Origin: Candidatus Woesearchaeota archaeon
Lineage (GTDB): Archaea; Nanobdellota; Nanobdellia; SCGC-AAA011-G17; GW2011-AR17
DNA: 9,594 bases
NCBI GenBank assembly: GCA_016211095.1
Contig: JACQSW010000065.1
Location: 1-9,594, forward strand
Reading direction: 5' to 3'
In this document: positions 1-5,199 of the stretch, one piece after another
Layout of the letters: each line of letters begins with the position of its first letter
How positions within the stretch are numbered: position 1 is the stretch's first letter
Notes under the pieces: generated by a model
Databases searched by the model: none
What the model saw: the letters and a program-made list of their open reading frames with translations, nothing else
Told to the model about the DNA's origin: nothing
Program-made: the position numbers and the translations under genes

Positions 1-1
1 A

Positions 2-712
2 ATGGAAGGACAATCAAAAGACAAAGCGGATTTTAAGATAACAAACCCCTTAATAGCGTTAATAGGGTTAGCCGTCTTAATTGTACTCTTTAATCAATTC
101 CAAATATCCAGCATTAATGGAATGATGGGGGCTTCTTTTGGAGGAACAAGGAGTGCATCAAGTGATTTAAATACTATTAATATTGCTGAATTAAAATCGA
201 CAGCTCACACAGTAGCAGCTGTTTTCTCAGCTAAAGACTTCAAAAGCCAGGAAGATGCTATGGCGGCAATGTTTCCAACAGGCACACCCGACTATGGCAA
301 CGACTTAGGTGTAAGCTTCGACGACCCAGTCAAATCATTAGCAACACTTTCAGATATGTATCCTGCGCTAAAAAATGAGGTCGAACAAAAAAATCCTGAA
401 GCATTTCAACGATTTATGAACCTAGCATCAAAACCAGTAGGAATATCCTGCGAATACTGTTGCGGAGTTGGACCCATAGGTATAGACAAAAAAGGCAACT
501 CAGCATGCGGATGCCAGCATAACCCCGCAATATTAGCAGTAACACTTTACCTCACAGCATACACCGATTACAGTGAGGGGGAAATTTTGAGGGAAGCAAT
601 GAGGTGGAAAACTTTGTTTTTCCCAAAAAACATGATTGAGTTGGGAATGAGCCTCGCAGGAGGAGACTCTTCTGCCCTAAAAGAATTGCCAGGAATGGTT
701 GGCGGTTGCTAA
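2..712 (+). CDS. Membrane-anchored Cys-rich protein with C-terminal LPGMVGGC
   Basis: Not confidently recognised. The 236 residues begin with a short charged cytoplasmic stretch, then one membrane helix (about 16-33) followed by FQISS, and an external domain. Residues 148-175 hold C150, C153, C154, C169, C171 and H173 in the pattern CEYCC...CGCQHN. This faintly recalls the PCYCGC-motif protein family (weak, by eye), and a metal-binding or redox-active cluster is a reasonable guess. The protein ends in a lone cysteine within LPGMVGGC, a tail repeated at the end of the 76-residue protein at 1646-1876. The start ATG is the second base of the window, so no ribosome site is visible and a start further upstream cannot be excluded; the lysine-rich segment before the helix looks like a natural N-terminus. 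The next gene starts 3 bases after the stop. Coding is near certain; function is unknown. Confidence 0.85.
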   Translation: MEGQSKDKADFKITNPLIALIGLAVLIVLFNQFQISSINGMMGASFGGTRSASSDLNTINIAELKSTAHTVAAVFSAKDFKSQEDAMAAMFPTGTPDYGNDLGVSFDDPVKSLATLSDMYPALKNEVEQKNPEAFQRFMNLASKPVGISCEYCCGVGPIGIDKKGNSACGCQHNPAILAVTLYLTAYTDYSEGEILREAMRWKTLFFPKNMIELGMSLAGGDSSALKELPGMVGGC

Positions 713-714
713 AA

Positions 715-1044
715 ATGAAAAAAATAGCAATACTATTAGCTTTGTTAGCATTTTTTTTGCCAACAGCCTTCGCATGTGACATAACCGAACAAGATATGGG
801 CGATCAAAATATGAACGGACATACCCATGAAGGGATGATGGGTGAACAGGCTCATGAAGAGGTCAGTACAAGCATGATGGGCGCTGCCGTTGCAAACAAC
901 ATGATGGATTATGGCTATGGGCTTACAGGACTTAGCTTTTTATGGGTCTTGCTTGTTGTCTATTTTGCAGTTGGCTTAGGCTATATTATCTACAAGCTAA
1001 ATAAAATTGAAGATAAGCTTGAAATGAAAACAAGAAAAAAATAA
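715..1044 (+). CDS. Small Met/His-rich membrane protein, possible metal binder
   Basis: The product is 109 residues from the ATG at 715; an in-frame TTG at 706 overlaps the previous gene and is less likely. Residues 1-20 are a signal peptide ending FLPTAFAC, and C21 could be a loose lipobox cysteine. Residues 28-64 are rich in Met and His, with three MM doublets (41-42, 54-55, 63-64) and H36, H38 and H47, a composition typical of copper or silver binding segments outside the membrane. One helix follows (about 74-96), then a short lysine-rich cytoplasmic tail. Small MMG-rich single-helix proteins of this style are common near bacterial copper genes, but no homologue is claimed here. It starts 3 bases after the upstream stop, so translational coupling is likely. 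A role in holding a thiophilic metal beside the thiol-redox genes is inference. Confidence 0.85.
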   Translation: MKKIAILLALLAFFLPTAFACDITEQDMGDQNMNGHTHEGMMGEQAHEEVSTSMMGAAVANNMMDYGYGLTGLSFLWVLLVVYFAVGLGYIIYKLNKIEDKLEMKTRKK

Positions 1045-1049
1045 GGAGG
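1044..1049 (+). promoter_or_regulatory. Strong Shine-Dalgarno for the 40-residue lipoprotein
   Basis: AGGAGG lies 9 bases before the ATG at 1059 and overlaps the last base of the previous stop codon. A near-perfect site is the main evidence that the short reading frame after it is translated. Confidence 0.8.
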
Positions 1050-1058
1050 AAAAACCTA

Positions 1059-1181
1059 ATGGAAAAAAGAACAATATTATTGCTTATATTAGTAGCGTTA
1101 GTTGTTATTTTTATAATTGGCTGCTCATCATCTTCAGCCCCATTGCCGCCATCCGGTCCAATCGGCGGGGGATGCAGTTAA
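1059..1181 (+). CDS. Tiny lipoprotein (40 residues) with C-terminal GGGCS
   Basis: A short reading frame with a strong ribosome site encodes 40 residues: MEKR, a hydrophobic helix (about 5-20), and a lipobox FIIGC with the acceptor cysteine at residue 22. The remaining 18 residues are SSSSAPLPPSGP then IGGGCS. If processed, the mature protein would be a lipidated peptide of only 19 residues carrying one further cysteine near its end. That end resembles the VGGC tails of the two neighbouring anchored proteins. Signal, lipobox and ribosome site all agree, so I regard it as a real gene, although it falls below usual length cut-offs. The Lgt-like enzyme at 6871-7632 could be its modifying enzyme. 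Function is unknown; a membrane-tethered thiol, or a substrate of the nearby thioredoxins, is speculation. Confidence 0.75.
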   Translation: MEKRTILLLILVALVVIFIIGCSSSSAPLPPSGPIGGGCS

Positions 1182-1206
1182 AAAAAGAAATTAAGCAATA
1201 TTGAAA

Positions 1207-1329
1207 ATGAAAAGGGATATTGAAAAAGAAAGGGAAAAAAGCCGACAGGCATCGCAAAAACACCAAGAAAGGGAAGCTTTTTTCAACAAGAAAAAGAAAA
1301 TAGGCAAAAAAAGAAATACAAAACGCTAA
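1207..1329 (+). pseudogene. Out-of-frame N-terminal part of the following thioredoxin-like gene
   Basis: From the ATG at 1207 (TTG at 1201 is in the same frame) the sequence encodes 40 very charged residues, MKRDIEKEREKSRQ... to KKRNTKR, then stops at TAA 1327-1329. This is the kind of cytoplasmic segment that precedes a membrane helix, but the helix and thioredoxin-like domain continue in another frame (1338-1628, open back to 1224). Joining the two needs one extra base, or a -1 slip, most simply in the seven-A run at 1306-1312. That would read IGKK-KYKTLTIALIII. The alternatives are an assembly error in the homopolymer, a genuine frameshift mutation, or slippage at the A run. No clear Shine-Dalgarno site precedes 1207. 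Confidence 0.5.
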
Positions 1330-1337
1330 CAATTGCC

Positions 1338-1628
1338 TTGATAATAATTGCAGTGATAGGCAGCTTAACAGCTTATTTTGTATTATCGCCAGGAAAGTAC
1401 GACGATTTTGCAAAATGCCTTACAGAAAAAGGCGCCGTCATGTATGGAGAAAACTGGTGTAAATATACGCAAGCCCAAAAAGGAATGTTCGGAAGATCCT
1501 TCAAATACGTAAATTACGTTCAGAAGACGGGTCTTAGACTAAGGCCAACATGGGTCATAAACGGGGAAACATACGAAACAGTGCAATCATTTGAAAAATT
1601 ATCTGAATTAACAGGATGCAAATTTTAA
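1338..1628 (+). CDS. Membrane-anchored thioredoxin-like protein with degenerate CxxT active site
   Basis: This 96-residue frame, counted from TTG 1338, has one helix (about 1-16) and a domain clearly paralogous to the lipoprotein thioredoxin at 3088-3444. Shared landmarks are DFAKCLTE, the MYGxxWC turn, MFGxSxxYVNY, a cis-proline PTW (P70) and a cysteine near the end (C94). The active site reads WCKYT, so the resolving cysteine of CPVC is replaced by Thr (C41, T44). The second cysteine pair of the paralogue (TEC...ICS) is missing along with several residues of that loop. The stated start lies inside the helix and has no ribosome site; the real N-terminus is probably the charged segment at 1207-1329, in another frame. 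Expect either a monothiol or substrate-trapping thioredoxin, or a decaying copy. The conserved fold landmarks argue against long decay. Confidence 0.65.
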   Translation: MIIIAVIGSLTAYFVLSPGKYDDFAKCLTEKGAVMYGENWCKYTQAQKGMFGRSFKYVNYVQKTGLRLRPTWVINGETYETVQSFEKLSELTGCKF

Positions 1629-1636
1629 GGGAGGTG
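1629..1636 (+). promoter_or_regulatory. Strong Shine-Dalgarno that sets the start at 1646
   Basis: GGGAGGTG follows directly on the previous stop and lies 9 bases before ATG 1646. It favours that ATG over the upstream in-frame ATG at 1616, which would sit inside the preceding gene. Confidence 0.8.
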
Positions 1637-1645
1637 AACAAAAGA

Positions 1646-1876
1646 ATGAAACAAACAATGATTGTGGCAATAATCCTGGGAGTATTAGTTGTGCTTTCAG
1701 CTGTGCAGGCATTCCAGTTGAATTCGCTGAAAACAAAAGTTGCTGAGAGCAAGGTGAGCGTTAGCTCTTCGGGAAGTGCGGCTTCAACATCTTTAGGCGT
1801 TAGCGGCAATGAGAAGACAACGTCATCTGTGCCGTCAAACATAAAAAATCTGCCGAAGATGGTTGGTGGATGTTAA
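1646..1876 (+). CDS. Short anchored protein with Ser-rich linker and C-terminal LPKMVGGC
   Basis: The product is 76 residues with the start fixed by the ribosome site at 1629-1636. It has one N-terminal helix (about 4-22) running into FQLNSLKTKV, a low-complexity Ser/Ala/Thr/Gly segment (about 36-63), and the ending NIKNLPKMVGGC. It has no other cysteine, so a flexible tether presenting one terminal thiol is the whole visible design. Both ends match the 236-residue protein at 2-712: the juxtamembrane FQ(I/L)xS and the tail LPxMVGGC. The middle is unrelated. No known family is recognised. Possible roles are a surface thiol that partners the thioredoxin domains encoded nearby, or a small substrate of a C-terminal processing or lipidation step; both are inference. 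Confidence 0.85.
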   Translation: MKQTMIVAIILGVLVVLSAVQAFQLNSLKTKVAESKVSVSSSGSAASTSLGVSGNEKTTSSVPSNIKNLPKMVGGC

Positions 1877-1889
1877 TTGCTTTAACTAA

Positions 1890-1919
1890 TTTTTTTTATT
1901 CCACCATTCACCTTTTTTT
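1890..1919 (+). terminator. Double T-run, probable archaeal terminator
   Basis: Eight T's at 1890-1897 and seven at 1913-1919 lie in the only sizeable gap (80 bases) of the redox cluster, with no hairpin needed. T-runs of this kind terminate archaeal transcription, fully or partly, so the cluster may be split here into two units. Confidence 0.5.
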
Positions 1920-1941
1920 AATTATCCAAAAAAAAAATTTT

Positions 1942-1951
1942 AGGAGATGAT
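1942..1951 (+). promoter_or_regulatory. Extended Shine-Dalgarno for the triple-thioredoxin gene
   Basis: AGGAGATGAT matches the archaeal anti-Shine-Dalgarno complement AGGAGGTGAT at 9 of 10 bases and ends 5 bases before ATG 1957. Confidence 0.75.
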
Positions 1952-1956
1952 AATTA

Positions 1957-3069
1957 ATGAATTTTTTAAAAAACAAAAATTTTAACAAAGAATTTTATAC
2001 AAAAGCTTATGCCGTACTGGGAATCATTCTAGTTGCGATTACATTGTATAACACTTTCCAAATATCTTCATTAGGCAACACTTTTCAGCAAAAGCTTACA
2101 GAAACAAAAGAAGCTTCCAAACCAGCAGAAATCCAACTAATGACCATACAGGATTCTAATTGTGAAGACTGCTTTAACATACTGCCAATCGTGGAGTCTA
2201 TCAAAAAAGCGAATGTTAAATTAACAAAAGAAGAAAGCATCGAATTAGCCTCGCAAAAAGCTGCAGAGATAATTGAAAAGTACAGGATAGAAAAAATTCC
2301 AACAGTCATAGTTACAGGGGAGCTAAGCAAGGCAAAATTGGCAAATTTGGAAGAGAAACGTGGAGCATTAGTATTCACTCAGCTAACACCTCCATACACA
2401 GATGCAGCTTCAAAGCAGGTTATGGGCAAAGTCACTGCAACCTTGCTGCGAGACGCTTCATGCGACAAATGTGTAAACATGAGCACCTTTTTAACACAAC
2501 TAAAGCAAGTTGGGGTGCAAATAGCTTCTGAAAAAATAATTGAAAAAAAGAGTGCTGAAGCGAAAGAATTAATTTCGAAATACACCCTAAAGTCTTTGCC
2601 GACAATAATCTTCTCTAGTGACTTAAAAGTTTATGGCGAAATACTTAACAATTGGGAACAGATAGGTTCTGTTGAAAGTGACGGCTCGTACATAGTCCGA
2701 GTCACCCCTCCCCCATATTTTGATTTAACAAAGAATAAAGTTGTGGGGATGGTCTCGATGTCGATACTATTTGATGGGACATGTGCAGATTGTTACAACG
2801 CAACAGCCTTCCATCAGCCAATCCTGCAAAACATAGGAGTAGCGATAGGGGAAGAGAAGCATATTGACGTGTCAAGCAAAGAAGGCAAAGCCTTAGTTGA
2901 AGCATACAACATAGAGAAGGTGCCAACGCTCATACTGAAAGGTGACATAGAAGAATACCCTTCGTTAGTGAATGCGTGGAAAAGTGTAGGCACAGTAGAA
3001 ACAGACGGCACCTACGTCTTCAGAAAAGTTGAAATCGCCCAAGCGAAATACAAAAACTTGACCGGATAA
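1957..3069 (+). CDS. Membrane-anchored protein with three tandem thioredoxin-like CxxC domains
   Basis: The 370 residues comprise a cytoplasmic lysine-rich start, one helix (about 17-33) running into FQISSLG, then three external thioredoxin-like units. Active-site pairs are CEDC (69-72), CDKC (169-172) and CADC (276-279). Each is followed some 43-47 residues later by a cis-proline: IPT (P115), LPT (P215), VPT (P323). The first two units are joined to the next by matching linkers, TPPY...KQVMGKV and TPPPY...NKVVGMV, so the array arose by internal duplication of a roughly 100-107 residue unit. All six cysteines are kept, so all three sites are probably active. The acidic residues between the cysteines differ from classic CGPC or CPHC. 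It is probably a multi-site disulfide reductase or relay at the cell surface, fed by the CcdA-type carriers downstream. I know of no named family with exactly this layout. Confidence 0.9.
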   Translation: MNFLKNKNFNKEFYTKAYAVLGIILVAITLYNTFQISSLGNTFQQKLTETKEASKPAEIQLMTIQDSNCEDCFNILPIVESIKKANVKLTKEESIELASQKAAEIIEKYRIEKIPTVIVTGELSKAKLANLEEKRGALVFTQLTPPYTDAASKQVMGKVTATLLRDASCDKCVNMSTFLTQLKQVGVQIASEKIIEKKSAEAKELISKYTLKSLPTIIFSSDLKVYGEILNNWEQIGSVESDGSYIVRVTPPPYFDLTKNKVVGMVSMSILFDGTCADCYNATAFHQPILQNIGVAIGEEKHIDVSSKEGKALVEAYNIEKVPTLILKGDIEEYPSLVNAWKSVGTVETDGTYVFRKVEIAQAKYKNLTG

Positions 3070-3087
3070 AAATAAGCTGTGGAAAAA

Positions 3088-3444
3088 ATGAAATGGCTTT
3101 TTTTATTAATTTTTTTATTATTTTTTGTTATCCTTTTTGGCGGATGCAGTTCTTTAAAGAAGGATTATGGCAGCTTTGCAAAATGCTTAACTGAAAACGG
3201 AGTTAAGATGTACGGCGCATACTGGTGCCCAGTCTGTAAACAACAAGAAGAAATGTTTGGTAAAAGCTGGCAATATGTTAATTACACCGAGTGTTCTTTG
3301 CCAAATAGGGCGGGCCAAACAACCATTTGCAGCAGTTTAGGCATAACAGGTTATCCGACTTGGGAATTTAAAGAGGGTACAATGATACCCGGCAAGCTGT
3401 CTTTTAAGCAATTAAGCCAAAACAGCAATTGCGCCTTGCCCTAA
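3088..3444 (+). CDS. Lipoprotein thioredoxin, VKOR-associated type (CPVC)
   Basis: The product is 118 residues from ATG 3088; GTG 3079, three codons earlier and in frame, is also possible, and neither has a good ribosome site. A hydrophobic signal (3-17) leads to a lipobox FGGC with acceptor C20. The domain then reads FAKCLTENGVKMYGAYWCPVCK with active cysteines C47 and C50, a second pair C69/C81 (TECS...ICSS), a cis-proline in GITGYPTW (P90) and C115 near the end. This pattern matches the thioredoxin-like domain fused to VKOR in cyanobacteria and plants, which passes oxidising or reducing equivalents to secreted proteins. No VKOR gene is in the window; CcdA-type carriers follow instead. It should sit at the outer membrane face by its lipid anchor and work as a thiol-disulfide oxidoreductase. 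Its degenerate paralogue lies at 1338-1628. Confidence 0.9.
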   Translation: MKWLFLLIFLLFFVILFGGCSSLKKDYGSFAKCLTENGVKMYGAYWCPVCKQQEEMFGKSWQYVNYTECSLPNRAGQTTICSSLGITGYPTWEFKEGTMIPGKLSFKQLSQNSNCALP

Positions 3445-3472
3445 ACCCCTAATTAAAATTAAGCGAGAACTT

Positions 3473-4453
3473 ATGAAGAAAAAAAATCTTTTTTTGCTCT
3501 TTTTTGTAATTTTCTTATTTTTTGCTAATTATGCCTCTGCCCAATCAGACTTGCCAATTGGGCTTCAAAAAATAATTGATTATAACTCCCAGTACACGTC
3601 TGATTTCGTTGTAAAAATATCATTCTTTGTAGCATTTGTAGCTGGAATCCTAACTATATTTTCCCCTTGCATCCTGCCTTTCTTGCCGGCATACTTCTCT
3701 TACACTTTCAAAGAGAAGAAGAACATAACAAAAATGACACTCATATTCTTTTTTGGGTTTTCTTTAATATTTGTGACGATGGGCGTTATTGCGGGTTTCT
3801 TAGGGGAACAATCCTTAGCTGTACTACAAAATGTATGGCTGGTAACATTGGCAGGCATTTTCTTGATAATTATGGGAATTCTTGCTTTGGTTGGAAAAGG
3901 CTTCTCCTCATTCATCAAATTCAATCACAGATTCAAAAATGACGTTCCAGGCACTTTTTTCTTCGGAATATCATTCGCTTTAGGCTGGACTGCGTGCTTA
4001 GGCCCAGTCCTAGCGGGAATACTTGGAATTGGAGCAATACTCCACAACTTATGGTATTCTGCGTTGCTGCTCTTTTTTTATTCCTTAGGAAACATGGTTC
4101 CACTTTTTGTCTTATCAGTTTTTTACGACAAACTAACCTTCCTCCAAAACCCCATTATAAAAGGCAAAGTAATCACTTTCAATTTTTTAGGAAAAAATTT
4201 TTATACCCACACCACTAACATACTCTCTGGGCTGATTTTCATAATTTTAGGAGCATTAATAATAATTTTCAAAGGCACAGGCTTCGTCAATAAGCTAGAC
4301 ATCTTTGGCACAAAAAAATACTTCTATTCCCTACAAAACCAGCTGCTCAATTGGCAGTACGCCAACCAACTAGGGATAGTATTATTAATCCTTTTCATCA
4401 CTTCTATAGCATGGCTCATTTTGCGTGACAAAAAAAATGGTGTAAAACTATGA
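3473..4453 (+). CDS. ccdA: CcdA-type membrane thiol electron carrier
   Basis: The 326-residue protein has an N-terminal signal or helix ending NYASAQ (about 1-24), then the DsbD/CcdA core. The two redox cysteines are in SPCILPFLP (C66) and GWTACLGP (C175), each in the proline-flanked helix setting typical of the family. Helices fall at about 47-73, 88-110, 120-142, 160-190, 195-216 and 247-268, with an extra C-terminal helix at about 298-318. The family moves electrons from cytoplasmic thioredoxin across the membrane to external thioredoxin-like proteins. The C-terminal extension beyond the six core helices, and the usual TPC replaced by TAC, are minor departures. It overlaps the next gene by ATGA and lies 28 bases after the lipoprotein thioredoxin, so that protein and the triple-thioredoxin are likely electron acceptors (inference). 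Confidence 0.92.
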   Translation: MKKKNLFLLFFVIFLFFANYASAQSDLPIGLQKIIDYNSQYTSDFVVKISFFVAFVAGILTIFSPCILPFLPAYFSYTFKEKKNITKMTLIFFFGFSLIFVTMGVIAGFLGEQSLAVLQNVWLVTLAGIFLIIMGILALVGKGFSSFIKFNHRFKNDVPGTFFFGISFALGWTACLGPVLAGILGIGAILHNLWYSALLLFFYSLGNMVPLFVLSVFYDKLTFLQNPIIKGKVITFNFLGKNFYTHTTNILSGLIFIILGALIIIFKGTGFVNKLDIFGTKKYFYSLQNQLLNWQYANQLGIVLLILFITSIAWLILRDKKNGVKL

Positions 4454-5199
4454 TTAAAGAAAGAAATTGGGGAATATTTGTAAGCAGCATATTTTTTGTA
4501 TTAGGCTTTTCCCTCGTATTCTCATTATTAGGGGTGTTATTGCAAAGTGTATTATCTGGGGTCTCGTATGGGTTGCAGAAATGGCTTGGCAGGATTGGCG
4601 GCACCATCATAATCTTGTTCGGCCTTTACTTGCTTGGGTTGATAAGGCCCAAATTTTTGGAAAAAGAATATACACTTAAAGTAAAGAGGCGATTTAAATA
4701 TTCGTTCTTAACATCGTTTGTTTTTGGGGCCGCCTTCGCAGTAGGTTGGACCCCTTGTGTCGGAGCAATACTGGGGGCTATTTTGACTTTGGCAGCTACC
4801 CAGCCAACTAACGCATTTTTATTAATGCTGTCTTATTCCATAGGTTTAGGGGTTCCGTTTATGCTTGTAGGATTGTTTGCTAATGAAGCCCAAAGGTTTA
4901 TCTCTTGGTCCTCAAAATGGGTAGCTTACGCCAATTACGTTCTTGGCTCGATTCTCATAATGTTGGGGATACTAGTTTTCACAAACCAGCTTAGCAGAAT
5001 CGCAAGCCTCTCTATAGCGTCGGACCTTCTCATAAAATTTAATTTAGCGGGAATAACTTTTGGTTCATCGCTGAACTTGGCCGTCGCTTTTTTAGCTGGG
5101 ATAGCATCATTTTTAAGCCCATGCGTTTTGCCGCTTATACCCGCTTTTTTGTCATACCTAACATCAACAGCAGTGGGGAAAACAAATGAAAAAAGTTAA
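4450..5199 (+). CDS. CcdA-like carrier with circularly permuted helix order
   Basis: The 249 residues align with CcdA only if the first helix is moved. The protein opens directly with the CcdA second-helix sequence (SSIFFVLGFSLVFSLLG, 12-28), continues through helix three (IIILFGLYLLGL, about 47-66), the GWTPCVGAILGAILTLA helix (C103), and two further helices (about 122-145 and 158-178). It ends with AFLAGIASFLSPCVLPLIPA (C225), normally helix one. Both redox cysteines are therefore present but in reversed order. The start ATG overlaps the previous stop, with GGTG at 4439-4442 as ribosome site, and an in-frame TGA at 4426-4428 rules out a longer N-terminus. Helix number stays at six and the expected topology is consistent, with both termini cytoplasmic. 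It overlaps the DipZ-like thioredoxin gene by 14 bases, so the pair probably replaces the CcdA-thioredoxin fusion seen in bacterial DipZ. Confidence 0.88.
   Translation: MIKERNWGIFVSSIFFVLGFSLVFSLLGVLLQSVLSGVSYGLQKWLGRIGGTIIILFGLYLLGLIRPKFLEKEYTLKVKRRFKYSFLTSFVFGAAFAVGWTPCVGAILGAILTLAATQPTNAFLLMLSYSIGLGVPFMLVGLFANEAQRFISWSSKWVAYANYVLGSILIMLGILVFTNQLSRIASLSIASDLLIKFNLAGITFGSSLNLAVAFLAGIASFLSPCVLPLIPAFLSYLTSTAVGKTNEKS

Noticed and set aside
706..714. TTG at 706 as the start of the Met/His-rich protein
   Set aside because: It overlaps the previous gene, and ATG 715 starts a textbook MKK signal peptide.
552..782. Minus-strand open frame
   Set aside because: It lies antisense to two good genes, with composition that only mirrors their codons and no recognisable domain. 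Other minus-strand frames at 1111-1413, 1555-1842, 2085-3011 and 5504-6726 were rejected for the same reason.
1898..1930. TATA box (TTTAATTAT) for a promoter of the triple-thioredoxin gene
   Set aside because: The expected transcription start would fall inside or after the Shine-Dalgarno site at 1942, which is inconsistent; the region is simply T/A-rich.
5186..5199. Slippage at the A-run in the 14-base overlap making a CcdA-DipZ fusion
   Set aside because: The frames need a +1 shift, and AAAAAAG is not placed as a -1 slippery heptamer. Reinitiation at the overlapping ATG is simpler.
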